This document shows positions 11,340 to 21,630 of a DNA stretch of 64,000 nt, one piece after another. The stretch's first letter is position 1, and the number at the start of each line of letters is the position of its first letter. Source of the stretch: Arachis hypogaea (Eukaryota; Streptophyta; Magnoliopsida; Fabales; Fabaceae); contig NC_092050.1 in assembly GCF_003086295.3 (NCBI RefSeq), positions 152,774,699 to 152,838,698 of the forward strand, read 5' to 3'. The translations under genes and the position numbers were made by a program. The notes below the pieces were generated by a model. That model worked only from the letters and a program-made list of their open reading frames with translations, searched no databases and was not told the DNA's origin.

Positions 11340-11658
11340 CTATAACAGAAAATAAGTTCCACTCTTCTCAGAAAATTCATCAACCACATGGCAAGCATAA
11401 CAATACTGAACCGAAATACAGTTAGAAAACAAGCAATTGAGAATGAACAAGAAGAGAAAGAGAATAAAAATAGAAATTGAAAATGAACAGAAACACACTA
11501 CAAGTAATGTTGAGTGGATCGAAGAAGAAGAGAATGCAGAAGTGAGAACGTACCGTCGCTGCTGGCGGAGGAGACACATTAATGGATAGTGGAGGCGCCT
11601 TCACTCGAACCCAGAAGGTTGATTTCGCGGCAGAAATGAGATGAATGGTGGTGACCAT
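11340..11658 (-). CDS. Hypothetical two-exon small protein or captured first exons
   Basis: The ATG at 11658 opens a 35-codon exon (11554-11658) ending at a GTACGT donor. A 148-base, T-rich intron (11406-11553) ends in TTCAG. A second exon (11340-11405) continues in phase for 21 codons to TAG. The 56-residue product starts MVTTIHLISAAKSTFW with a serine- and alanine-containing, weakly basic N-terminus, loosely like a plastid transit peptide. I do not recognise the family. The good splice sites suggest a real gene's 5' end, possibly cut off by rearrangement. With the CAMTA exon nearby, a captured fragment is equally likely. Confidence 0.35.
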
Positions 11659-12194
11659 GGCAGCGACAAGCTTTAGTGTTTCAAATCAATTCACTCTCAT
11701 TCTCCTTTCCCTCTCATGTGCGATCTCAGATTATACCTAGAAGGAAAAAGAAAATTAATTAACCAAGAGAATTATACTTAGAGAGCTATTGAGACGAAAG
11801 CTTCACAAAACTCAGATTCAACCAAGCAGGACCACCATTGAAGGGGAAAAAGAAAATAAAGGCTCTGTACAAGGTTAACCAAATTAGAATTAAGAAAATT
11901 CAGGATAAACTAAGATGCACAAAACCAGATAACAGAAGCTCCACCGAGGACAGCAATGATGGTGTTGCTTGTGGTGACAAGGAGATAAGTGGCGACGCAA
12001 CGAACCCTCAAATCGAAGTCAGAAAACCTAATCAAAGAAGAGCGCTCTTTCGAAGGCAGCAACAACCGCATTGTATACGACGGCAAGAGATGAACGCCGA
12101 CAACAAGCGAGATCTTAAAATTAGGGTTCGTCACATTCAGATCCCTCTAGCTCGCTCTCTCGCATGCAACAATACTGATTAGTGATTACTTTCA

Positions 12195-12397
12195 TATACA
12201 ATACACCACCTCAGCTTTAAATGTGTTTCCTTTTTTTAATGATAATGGCGTTTTAACCTGCCACAACCAATGAAAACCGCCAATAAAAACATGATCATTC
12301 TGGCAGATGATAAAACCACCAACATTAGCAAGAATTGTGGCAGTTATGTAAAACTGCCATAATATTAGTGCCATTTTAATCAAAATTTTTTGTAGTG
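12195..12397 (-). mobile_element. CACTA-type terminus
   Basis: Read on the minus strand the segment opens CACTACAAAAAATTTTG, followed by several short GGCAG/TGCCA-type motifs in both orientations. Clustered subterminal repeats of this kind are typical of CACTA elements. The other end was not located with confidence: CACTACGATTC near 10426 is a weak candidate without a matching 3-bp flank. Confidence 0.4.
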
Positions 12398-12596
12398 CGT
12401 AACTGCTGTCTCGTTACTTATTTTTTATCAATTAAGTCAGATGTTCATTTTATTATATATGCGGATGGTTTTTTCATTCTAAAGTGGATGTTTATTTGAG
12501 TATACCGTTGATTTTTACTTGATTTGCTTAATTCTACATACACATGTTCCACAAGATGTTTATTTTACTATGTATGCAGATGATTCTTTTCACTAA

Positions 12597-13390
12597 GGTA
12601 GCGTTTATTTTCGGAGACAGGACACAAAGATATGGACAGTACATGTTTAAAACGTGTTTGGAAGCAGAGACATGGACACGGAACACATCGTCTCCGAGAC
12701 AGTTTTTTATATTTTTGTGTCCACTCTTCTACGAAGGACAATGATGGACACAGGATTTGGAAGAGTGGACACGAACTTTTTATAAATTTTGTTTTCCTTT
12801 TTGTCCATAGATATTTTTTATTATTCCACTATTATCTCTTCTTATTTTTTCTATAATTAGTCTTAAACTTTTTTTTTCATGTAAAAATGGATTCCTTTTT
12901 AAATCTGATTTTTTATTTAAAATTAATCTGGCTTATTAACTTAAATAAAATTTTTTATTAATCAAACTCAGATCTATTTTTTTATTAATCTTAACCATAT
13001 GTATTCCTACATATTAATAATAAATTTAAAATAAAATAAATATATTTATAATTTTTATTTTAATATAAATACTATTATATATTTTTTTATTAAAATTTTT
13101 GGTCTCTTCAAACATTTTTTCAAATTTCGTCTGTACTCCTACGTACTCTCATTCTTTATTAAATTAGTTTGTACTTGATGTAGAAAATTTGAAATCATAT
13201 GATTATTTTAGTCATTTCATATAATATTTTAGTCTTGTCCACGTGTATCCAAACATAATACTGGACATTACATTAGTGTCTTGTACATGGTATCCAAACA
13301 CAATACACAAACAATAATTTTTAGTGTCTCCGTCCTATTGTCTCTGTCTCAATGTCATGTTCTGTCCTGTCTCTGAAAACAAACGCAGCC
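12597..13390. mobile_element. PIF/Harbinger-type non-autonomous element
   Basis: 794 bases with terminal inverted repeats GGTAGCGTTTATTTTCGGAG and, at the right end, the imperfect complement ending AACAAACGCAGCC. It is flanked by TAA on both sides (12594-12596 and 13391-13393), the 3-bp duplication expected of PIF/Harbinger. Unit A has the uninterrupted site near 5575-5583. No transposase frame is present. The interior repeats the GACACAGGACA theme of the ends. Confidence 0.8.
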
Positions 13391-14286
13391 TAAGATGTGG
13401 ATGTTCATTATTAAACACCACTCAAAGAAAACCTCCAATTTCTTCTCCCTCCAGTATATGGTTTGAAAAAAGAAATAAGTACGAACGCGATAAAAACATA
13501 GGAGACTCATGGTGGAGAGGGTGGTGGCGCAATGATGGATCTGGTCGGGCTTGGTCGTTGAAGACGCGCAGTAGAGAGAACGATCGACACTGGTTCGAGA
13601 CTGCAGCAGCAACCATACTGGGCAGAGACACAACATTGGGAGGACACTGGACAAAGATAAGTTGGAGTAGCGGCGGAAAAGAAAAGGAGAAGATGGCTTC
13701 GTTGAGGTGACAGCAGACGAATGCGACATTGAAAAGTTTCGTGCCAGCCACAGTGAGCAGCGTCACATGGAAGGCAGCGATGAGCGTCGTCATAGAGACG
13801 GTGACGGTGAAATGGTTGTGGTTTAACTAGGATTTAAAATAGGTAAAAATAAAAATAAATAAATATATTATTGAACCTACAAATGTAGCCCGTTATTCAT
13901 AACTCTTTATCTATCTAACAAATTGTTTCCATCCAACTTGGACACGTGAAAATAAAATAAGGAAAAGTATAGGTAACCAACAATATTTTTTAACAATGTA
14001 TGAACAATGTGAATTAATAGGGTTAAAAAAGTAAATTAATCTTAAATTTAATTAGTAGCATTAAATTATGGTGTACTGTATTTTTATTTGATTGATAGTT
14101 GTTCATATTGTTCAAGATAGTCATTATTTACCTAGCATTCTCCATAAAATAAAAAAATAAAAAAACAATACACGAACAAATAGGATAACCATCTTTACCC
14201 CAAATAACAAAACATTTAAAACAATTTCAGGCAATCAGACCTAAGTAATTGGTTTAAAACAATTAAACTGAATTATGAGCTTGTGA

Positions 14287-14808
14287 GATATGTTTGAGTT
14301 TGAATTTGAATTCATATTTTAATTGAACTAAGTTTGAGTTTAGGCAAACTCAATTCATTGGCTCATTATGAAAAAAAATTGGCAAGAAAGAATTTTCAGG
14401 TGGGTTTGTTAGTGAGATATTTTTTGGAGGGTAGGTTTGGGTTGCCGGGACGTCGCTTGGGTCACCAATCTTGACGGGGTTAATAATTCTACTATGATAA
14501 AAAATAGTCATAAATTCATCTTGGTTGGCCAAGTCAAGGATGCACCTCTTACTCTCAAAGAGCTTAGAGAAAAATAAGTACACAACTTACTTCATATTCA
14601 AATAAACTTCAATTCTATTTCATAAATAAAAGGTACATGAGTTATTTATACTAGTGAGAGAAGGAAGAATCTTCATAACTTGAACCATATAAGACTAATA
14701 CATAACACAAAATTCATTATTCTAAATAATATGAAACTTGTATTCCCTTATTATATTTAATTAATATAATTAACCTACTAACTTTACTTGCTTCCGCGTC
14801 ACGGGTGA
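14287..14808. other. Segment present only in unit B
   Basis: About 520 bases absent from unit A, where sequence around 6390-6400 joins directly. A minus-strand frame (14350-14583) reads FFSKLFESKRCILDLANQ and onward, but has no recognisable relative. Part of it (TTTTTTGGAGGGTAGG) recurs at 63491-63506 in the third copy of this repeat, so the ancestral unit probably contained some of this segment and unit A lost it. An insertion in B is the alternative. Confidence 0.4.
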
Positions 14809-15508
14809 TGGTGGCACCCATGTTGAATAGCTTAATAAGGATGGTGGTCATGCTTGATGGCTCGACATGGGCCTCCAAGGGCGGGGATGGTACATTCGGC
14901 AAGGCTTGGAGGGAATCAGGGGAGTGGTGACAGGTTGCAACGAAGGAAAGAATCAAGGTCGACGCCACCGACGGTGGGGATGCCTTTGCTAGAGGGGTAC
15001 TTGAGCCATGTTGAACCCGACTTGGTTGTCGGAGCAGATTAGAGCATGGTGGGGAGAGAGAGAGTGCCAAGGTTTGGAAGAGAAAATGGCAGGGATAAAA
15101 AGAGCAAGTTGAGTTTTATATATCATAAAATCACTCTTTCTAAAAATTTAAACGAATTTAAATAATTATATTTTTAACACACTCTAATTAGTCTTCTGCA
15201 TTAATTTCAACCCCCAATTGAATTTCATTGCTTCTTGTTTCTCTAATTATTTAACAAAATTATAATATGGTATAACAAGAAATTCAATCTCTAATTAGTT
15301 AAAATTCACACACTTTATTATGATAAATTATATAATTATTGAAACAAAATAGATAGCTTTATTATTACCTTTGTTTTTTTTTTCTTTTTTTTTTTCACAC
15401 TCCAATTCCATCACAGTGTACATTATATTACTCATTTAATTTCCCTAAATTACATAAACACAATGCGTGCTATCTTATCACATTTGGTATAGAAATTCGT
15501 TGATCAAA

Positions 15509-17014
15509 TTAAAATTGTCTTTTTGTCATCATAACCTTTAAGCCATGCTTCATAAAAAGGACAGTGGAATGAGCTGGGGTAGTAGGATGATTTTCCACCA
15601 CTTGTATATGATAATTGCGCAAAATAGCAGATGCCACCATTTTCATTTGAATAAAAGACAAGTCTTTTCCCATGCATGTCCTTGGACCTGCATTAAAACT
15701 AAAAAACTTATAAGATGGAACACGTATTGTTCCTCCTTTCTCTGAAATCCATCTCTCTGGCTTGAACTCCAAACAATCTTTTCCCCAAATATCTTCAAAC
15801 CTTCCCATTGCATAAGTAAAAAACAAAATAATTGTATTTGGATTAACACGATGACCACTAGGAAGTGTGTCACATTTCAATGATTGCTTACGTTCAATAG
15901 GAACAGGTGGATATAGTCTCAAACTTTCACATATAGCACAATGCAGATAAACTAGCTTCCTTACATCTTCCTTCCCTAAAACTTTGCGTTTCTCCCCATC
16001 ATTTGCGCCAAAAACTTTTTCGATTTCTTCAAGAATCTTGGCCTCCACTAATGGATGTGTTGCAACGAGCCAAAAAAACCATGTAAGAGCCGAAGTTATG
16101 GGATCTCTCCCGGCTACAAAAAGATTGAATACGGCATCTCTTAGAAACTTATCATCATGGACCATTTTGCCCTTTTCTTCACCCATCATCATGATAGCAC
16201 TAAGCAAGTCATCACCACTACTTTTGTTGCGTTCATTTAACTCTTGGCGCTTAGTTGCAATGCATGAATATAGAAATCGGTCAAAAACTTTGCATGCTTT
16301 TGTCATCTTCTTCTCCTCACCAATTTGAAGCCACTCTTGAAACTTCCAAACACTTCTTGGCACTACGTGCCTATAGAATATGGACTCCCCAACTTCAACG
16401 AAAGCCTTCTCAATTTCCACCAATGGAAATTCAATTGAGAGACTCTTAGGATCATATCCTAAAACCATGATGCATGTCTCGTCGAACATTAATCGACTAA
16501 ACACATCTTGAAGATCCAAAACATTTCCATGTAACCATGCATGATCAAGTATCGGAAGCAAGCTATCCTGAACCTTCTTTTGAAAGGTTTTCTCCACCAT
16601 CGTCTCAAAACTCGGTTGCCGGAACAAGGAATGTTGCATGGTCCTAATGTATCTCCATGTCTCTGAATCTGCAGTCACAATACCGTCTCCAAAAGCTTGG
16701 AAGATCTCGCGAAACTCTGGGCCCTTGACATAGTTGTCAAAGCTTTTGCTCATTATGTGATGAACATTCATGGGGTCACTAGTGACCATATAGTTCATTT
16801 TGGTGAACCATGGCCCCATGAATTCACCGGTGCCACCTTTTTGTCTCAAAACATTTGTTACAAAATCATGGATATGCCACAAGTTGCTAAGGACTTGTGG
16901 CAACATGCCAAGGATTGGCCAATCTATCAAGAGAGGGGTTTCACAACTTCTTCTGCGATGAACAAGATATGAGAATAATAGGAGGATTGGTATAATGAGA
17001 AACAATATGGCCAT
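15509..17014 (-). CDS. CYP96A-type cytochrome P450 (MAH1-like), intact, intronless
   Basis: A 501-residue single-exon P450. Residues 2-18 are the membrane anchor, followed by VHRRRSCETP. The I-helix is near residue 307, the ExxR helix reads ESLR near 369, FKPERW is near 418, and the haem loop FNAGPRTCMGKD has cysteine 447 as ligand. The I-helix reads AGRDP where most P450s, including the gene at 2174, have AGRDT. The threonine normally helps deliver protons to bound oxygen, so the proline may alter turnover. The family hydroxylates long aliphatic chains in the ER (wax and cutin chemistry); the substrate is unknown. It is the intact twin of the frameshifted copy at 7430-8934. A TATATATAA motif lies about 95 bases upstream. 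Start: first ATG of the frame, giving a normal-length anchor. Confidence 0.9.
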   Translation of the reverse strand: MAILFLIIPILLLFSYLVHRRRSCETPLLIDWPILGMLPQVLSNLWHIHDFVTNVLRQKGGTGEFMGPWFTKMNYMVTSDPMNVHHIMSKSFDNYVKGPEFREIFQAFGDGIVTADSETWRYIRTMQHSLFRQPSFETMVEKTFQKKVQDSLLPILDHAWLHGNVLDLQDVFSRLMFDETCIMVLGYDPKSLSIEFPLVEIEKAFVEVGESIFYRHVVPRSVWKFQEWLQIGEEKKMTKACKVFDRFLYSCIATKRQELNERNKSSGDDLLSAIMMMGEEKGKMVHDDKFLRDAVFNLFVAGRDPITSALTWFFWLVATHPLVEAKILEEIEKVFGANDGEKRKVLGKEDVRKLVYLHCAICESLRLYPPVPIERKQSLKCDTLPSGHRVNPNTIILFFTYAMGRFEDIWGKDCLEFKPERWISEKGGTIRVPSYKFFSFNAGPRTCMGKDLSFIQMKMVASAILRNYHIQVVENHPTTPAHSTVLFMKHGLKVMMTKRQF

Positions 17015-17104
17015 TTGAAAAGTTTGGGGATCGGATAGGATTATGCAACTTTTTTATATTGGTACATATATTTGCTGTGTCGATGAACTGTTGCCATAAC
17101 TACG

Positions 17105-17114
17105 GTTATATATA
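17105..17114 (-). promoter_or_regulatory. Probable TATA box, P450 of unit B
   Basis: TATATATAAC-type motif on the minus strand about 95 bases upstream of the ATG, conserved with unit A (9024-9033). Immediately upstream of it (from 17117) unit B carries an insertion that unit A lacks, so the two promoters differ beyond this point. Confidence 0.4.
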
Positions 17115-17116
17115 AG

Positions 17117-17375
17117 AATGAAGTTGTAATTTAATTTGTATAAAGGGTAAAGTTGAAATTAATTAATTAAAATGGGAATATTTTAGGTATAAAATGTTAT
17201 TAAAATTTTAGTTTTTATTTTTAAAAATTTTAGTTCTTTGTATTTCTACTTTTTAGAAGTACTAAAATACTGAAATTTTGGAGATAGAAACTAAAATTTT
17301 AGTACCTATCTTTAAGTCGATACCGACTTTCAATCTCTTAATTTTCGTTCTAGTATCTCTAAACAAATACTGCTA
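17117..17375. repeat. Dispersed repeat inserted upstream of the P450 of unit B
   Basis: About 255 bases absent from unit A. It matches 61742-61965 over most of its length, sharing GAAATTAATTAATTAAAATG, GGTATAAAATGTTATTAAAA and GAAGTACTAAAATACTGAAA. This is a non-coding, AT-rich dispersed element of uncertain class. It begins only about 100 bases from the P450 start codon. Confidence 0.6.
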
Positions 17376-17851
17376 AAGTGTCTACTGTTAAAACTATTAA
17401 TAAATTCCTTAATTTTATGATTAATTATGTTAAATTATTAAAAAATATCAGAAAACAAAAATATATTTTTATTCATGAGCATGATTGATTTTTTTTTTTC
17501 TGACATAAATTTAATTCTTAATTACTATCTTAATTTATTATTTTTAATTTTAATGCGTATTTTTTTTTTTTACTTTTTTCAATCAAAATTTGCTCAATAG
17601 CAATTTTCTAATTGGTTAGGATGAACGTGATTTTGGTAGATTTGTAATTAAAATTTGTATTTTTGTTTATATTTTACTATTAATTTCCTAAAATTCAAAT
17701 AAAATAAAATAATATTAATTTTATTCTCATCAAAATCTAATGGTCTAAGTGTACAATGGATTATGAGTTAACAAATATGAAATCACTTATCCCAAAAGCT
17801 TAAGTTGATTGGATTGAACTCTTAACTTTTTGAATCTAAAATTCTAATACC

Positions 17852-19747
17852 ATGTCATACAACCACTCATTCGAGAAGTCTAAAGCGCTTTGCTCCAAGA
17901 ATGTCTCTGCAACAAGGAAAGAGGTTTTCACTGGGGTATCCTCTATCAGATTTGTCCAGGACTTGGGCAAGTATCTTGGAGTTACCCTTAGCCATTCTAG
18001 GGTGACTCGTTCAGCTTTCAATGGTGTCCTGGATAAGATTCGGAGTAGGCTAGCAAGCTGGAAAGGAAGTTTACTCAATCGGGCTGGTAGGCTTTGCTTG
18101 GTTAATTCTGTTGTCGCTGCTATTCCCACGTACCAGATGCAGGTCTCTATTTTTCCCAAAGAAATCATTAGTAAATTGGAGTCTATGATGAGGAATTTTC
18201 TTTGGAAAGGACAAGTTGATGGAAGAGGATTGAATCTTGTTAGTTGGAAGGTACTGGTTACTCCAAAAAAATATGGAGGTTTAGGGATTAGAGATCCTTA
18301 TTGTGTAAATATTGCTCTTCTTGGGAAGCTAGTTTGGACTTTCTTCCAGCAGCCAAACAAGCTATGGGTCCAATTGTTAGATGCCAAATACCGATCATCT
18401 CTATATGACTGTTTTAGTTATCCTAAGAACAAGGACTCTCCTATTTGGAGGTGTCTTTGCAAGGCTTGGGAAGTGTTGAAGGATGGGTTTGCTTGGTGTA
18501 TTGGAGATTTGAACCAGAATTTTTGGTTTTCTAGCTGGAGGAAAGAAGGACGGTTATCTAATGAGATCGATTATGTTCACATTTCTGATTCGAATCTCCG
18601 GATACAGGATATTTGGTCGGTTGGTAGGTGGCATTTGGATACTCTTTATTCTCCTTTATCTCAAAATCTGAAAGATAATATTCTTTCTTACAATCCAGAT
18701 GAACAAGCAGGTCCGGAAGTGGGTTGGTATTGGAGTGGGTCTGCTGCCAAAGTCTATAACTCTCGCAATGGTTACTTGTGGTTGTGTAAGCAGCTGTTTG
18801 GTTGGGAGGAGCGGGAGAATTGGCTTTGGCTTTGGCGCCAGCTTGTTCCGGAAAAGCATAAATTTTTGGCTTGGTTGTGTCTTAAGGAGGCTCTTCCTAC
18901 TGCAAGTTTTCGCTTTAGAAGAGGGATGTCGTCATCGGATAAGTGTCCAAGATGTCTTTCTAACCAGGAATCGGTTTTACATTGTATTCGAGATTGTCCC
19001 AAAGCTCAGCTTGTCTGGCATAGGTTGGATATTTCTTGTCATCCTTTGGATTTGAAGAACTGGTTCTTGTATCATAGCAGAGAGCATCCGTTCAAGTTCT
19101 TTTCGGGACTTTGGTGGATATGGCGAGCAAGGAATAATGACATCTTTAATCCCGATGAAACTTGGCCTCCGAAAAAAGTGATTTGTCTGGCATTAACTTC
19201 AGAAAATGAGCTTAGGAATATCTTTGAATTACAACGTATGTCCCTTCCCTCTACTCTAAATGGTTTTTGGAATCCCCCATCCATTGGTACTTTTAAGATT
19301 AATTGTGATGCTAGTTATTTTAGTTCGGGTGATAGTGTTGGTTTTGCTTGTGTTATTAGAGATTGTAATGGGAGCTGGCAAAGGGGGTGTTTGGGAATGA
19401 TTGAGAGTAATAGTATTCTTCAAGGAGAATTGTTTGCTATTTGGAGAGGATATCTCTTAGTTTGGGATGTGGGTCAACGAGATGTTATTTGTGAGACGGA
19501 TTGTGTGGAAGCATTTAATCTTGTTACTCAAGATGGTTTTGGGTTTATTGATCCACTAGTGCTCAAAATAAGAGATATCATGCATTGGAATTGGCGGGTT
19601 GACTTTCGTTTGATTATGAGAGATGCAAACACGGTGGCAGATACTATGGCAAAGATGGCGATGAAGTTACAACTTTCGCATGTGGAGCTTCTTTCACCTT
19701 GGGAGGAGTTTAAGAGTAGTCTTAAACGGGACTGTCCCTCTATTTAG
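17852..19747 (+). CDS. LINE ORF2 C-terminal fragment (RT tail, zinc-binding domain, RNase H)
   Basis: A 631-codon frame with no internal stop. The first seven codons come from host DNA, the ATG lying just before the target duplication. The rest is the C-terminal part of an L1-type ORF2. Residues about 30-200 are the end of the reverse transcriptase and linker (GKYLGVTLSHSR, ASWKGSLLNRAGRLCLVNS). Residues about 300-395 are the zf-RVT zinc-binding domain with KCPRC and LHCIRDC. Residues about 478-620 are an RNase H fold with acidic residues in NCDAS, QGELFAI and ETDC. The YADD catalytic centre and the endonuclease are missing, so the protein could not retrotranspose itself. The undamaged frame shows the insertion is young. 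Confidence 0.9.
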   Translation: MSYNHSFEKSKALCSKNVSATRKEVFTGVSSIRFVQDLGKYLGVTLSHSRVTRSAFNGVLDKIRSRLASWKGSLLNRAGRLCLVNSVVAAIPTYQMQVSIFPKEIISKLESMMRNFLWKGQVDGRGLNLVSWKVLVTPKKYGGLGIRDPYCVNIALLGKLVWTFFQQPNKLWVQLLDAKYRSSLYDCFSYPKNKDSPIWRCLCKAWEVLKDGFAWCIGDLNQNFWFSSWRKEGRLSNEIDYVHISDSNLRIQDIWSVGRWHLDTLYSPLSQNLKDNILSYNPDEQAGPEVGWYWSGSAAKVYNSRNGYLWLCKQLFGWEERENWLWLWRQLVPEKHKFLAWLCLKEALPTASFRFRRGMSSSDKCPRCLSNQESVLHCIRDCPKAQLVWHRLDISCHPLDLKNWFLYHSREHPFKFFSGLWWIWRARNNDIFNPDETWPPKKVICLALTSENELRNIFELQRMSLPSTLNGFWNPPSIGTFKINCDASYFSSGDSVGFACVIRDCNGSWQRGCLGMIESNSILQGELFAIWRGYLLVWDVGQRDVICETDCVEAFNLVTQDGFGFIDPLVLKIRDIMHWNWRVDFRLIMRDANTVADTMAKMAMKLQLSHVELLSPWEEFKSSLKRDCPSI

Positions 19748-19815
19748 GCAGTTCCTTGTTTTGTTTGTTTTCTTTTTCTTTGTTTAATTTATTTCAGTCA
19801 CCAAAAAAAAAAAAA
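17873..19815 (+). mobile_element. 5'-truncated L1-type LINE insertion
   Basis: Bounded by a perfect 16-base target duplication ATACAACCACTCATTC (17857-17872 and 19816-19831) and ending in a run of about 13 A residues, the hallmarks of target-primed reverse transcription. Only the 3' part of ORF2 was inserted. It sits within an older repeat inside unit B and is absent from unit A. Confidence 0.95.
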
Positions 19816-20569
19816 ATACAACCACTCATTCCAAAAGCTTAAGTTGATAGAAAAAGATAACATTAATTATTATATCTCTAATACTCCCTAAACCTTCATT
19901 GTACGTATTATACAGATATTTTATTGGCTCCCCATACTTTTCCAAACCGAATAAATTGATAAGTAATTTTATTTATTCATTTTATTATTTATACTCATAA
20001 TAAAATTATTTTATATAAGTCAAAATATAAAATAACTTAGATAATTTTATTTAGGTTTAATTATTTTGTCCACTCCTATAATTTTATTAAATTTTTAATT
20101 AAGCCCATATACTTTTTTTAAATTAAATCCTTACATCATATCAAATTTTATAACTAAGTTTCTACTATAATAAAAATATTGAAATTAATAAAATATTCTA
20201 TTAAATTATATAAAATATTCAGTCAAATATTAAATATATTTATTTTATTTAATAAAATATTCTATTAATTCATAATATTTTTATTATGACAGAAATTTAA
20301 TTACAAAAATTAATATAATAAAAAAATTCAATAAAAAAAATAAAAATTTAATAAAATTATAAAAATTAACAGAATAATTAAATCTTATATTTATTTATAC
20401 GGCTATACCTAATATATATAACCGACAAAATAAAATAGGAAATTTTCCTGACACCTTATCCAGGAGCAGTCTTTGTTCCATCGATGAGAACCTGTCCTCC
20501 TAGCTATACTTTCCTCAACATGTCCACAATCTTAGACTTAGATATATCTGAGTTTAACCGTTTTAGTGT

Positions 20570-21630
20570 GTATTTGGATTAGAGTTGGTCAAACTGGAGT
20601 TTGAATAAAAGTAATTTTATAAAATTGATTTTGGATAAAAGTAAATTTGTGTAAACATGATTTATGTTTAATAATTCTATACTAAAATTAATTTTGATAA
20701 AATAAAATTATTTGGATAATATTAATTAAAGTCATTTTTAGATAAATAATTAGTTAATTACTAAAAAAATATAATATTAAATTATAATATTATTTTTTAA
20801 TATATTTAATTCTTTTTTATACTTCTTTTAGTATATTTTTTATATAATATTTTTTATAAAATTCTATTTTAGTTTGTTATAATTTTTTTAATAAAAATTA
20901 ATATTTATTTATTAAATTAAAAATAACATATAAAATAATATATTTTTGTACTTTTTATGAGTATTCTCAATAATCTTATTTTGTTTATTGTTTTGGATTC
21001 TAACTTTTTACTAATTATGTTTTTATTATTATTTATGATTAATTTTTTATTGAATTTATCATTTTCAATAGGAACAATAATACATATTATAACAAATTAG
21101 AATAATAAACAATGAACAAAAATTATAATAATAAATTTTACAATGTCAAACAAAAAAATATTCTATAATTTTTTTAGTACTTTTAGTATTCTTTTATTTA
21201 GTATTATTTTGAACCGTAAAATCTATTACTTATGATTCTATTGTTATGTATGATTAGTTTTTTATTTACTTTATCATTTTTAATAAGATCAATAATTCAT
21301 ATTATAATAGAATTACAATAACAAATTTAATAAAAGAATCAAAATATAAAAAAAAAGTACTAAAAATTGAAAATTTTTTTAAAATATTTGAAATGACTTG
21401 AAACGAATATGAAAATTCTTTTGGAAAAAACCAATAATAAATCATCAAAGGTGAACTCACGTTGAAGTGAACTTAGAAGCAATAATTTTTTGTTTCCAGT
21501 AAACACGCTTTTAAGCTGCAAAATCACTTATGCGTTTAGAAGAAAAAGATTACCAAAAATAAGAAAGCAGCGTTCAAAGAACTTCAACATATTTTTATCC
21601 TCTCAAACGAGTTTGTCAAACACAACCTTC
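20570..21630. other. Insertion in unit B, class unknown
   Basis: About 1 kb absent from unit A, where the flanking sequences are joined near 10195. It begins near GTGTATTTGGATTAGAG and ends near GTTTGTCAAACACAACC, which are partial complements (GTTTG and CAAAC themes) like weak terminal inverted repeats. It is very AT-rich and has no coding potential. Probably a decayed DNA transposon. Confidence 0.4.

Larger units (their letters stand above)
10346..12397. other. Spacer between units A and B holding gene fragments
   Basis: Unlike either duplication unit. It contains a CAMTA ankyrin exon (10836-11022) and a two-exon open frame (11340-11658), both minus strand. It ends in TTTTTTGTAGTG at 12397, exactly where unit B starts. 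Read in reverse this is CACTACAAAAAA, the terminal motif of CACTA transposons. A mobile element that captured host exons is therefore possible, but I could not find a matching left end or target duplication. Confidence 0.5.
17735..19950. repeat. Dispersed repeat hosting a LINE insertion
   Basis: Relative to unit A (empty near 9571-9585), unit B has an insertion made of about 120 bases, then the LINE, then about 120 bases. The outer parts carry CCCAAAAGCTTAAGTTGAT and CCAAAAGCTTAAGTTGATAG, so the LINE landed inside an older repeat. The class of the outer repeat is unknown. Confidence 0.55.

Noticed and set aside
11494..11510. CACTACAAG as a left end for the element ending at 12397
   Set aside because: It falls inside the intron of the two-exon frame and its 3-base flank does not match the bases after 12397.
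11838..12182. 114-codon plus-strand frame near the end of the spacer
   Set aside because: No recognisable domain, and an opposite-strand frame of similar length covers the same bases. Probably chance.
13324..13793. Frames of 120-130 codons on both strands in unit B
   Set aside because: They run across the boundary of the Harbinger-type insertion and do not match the aligned sequence in unit A.
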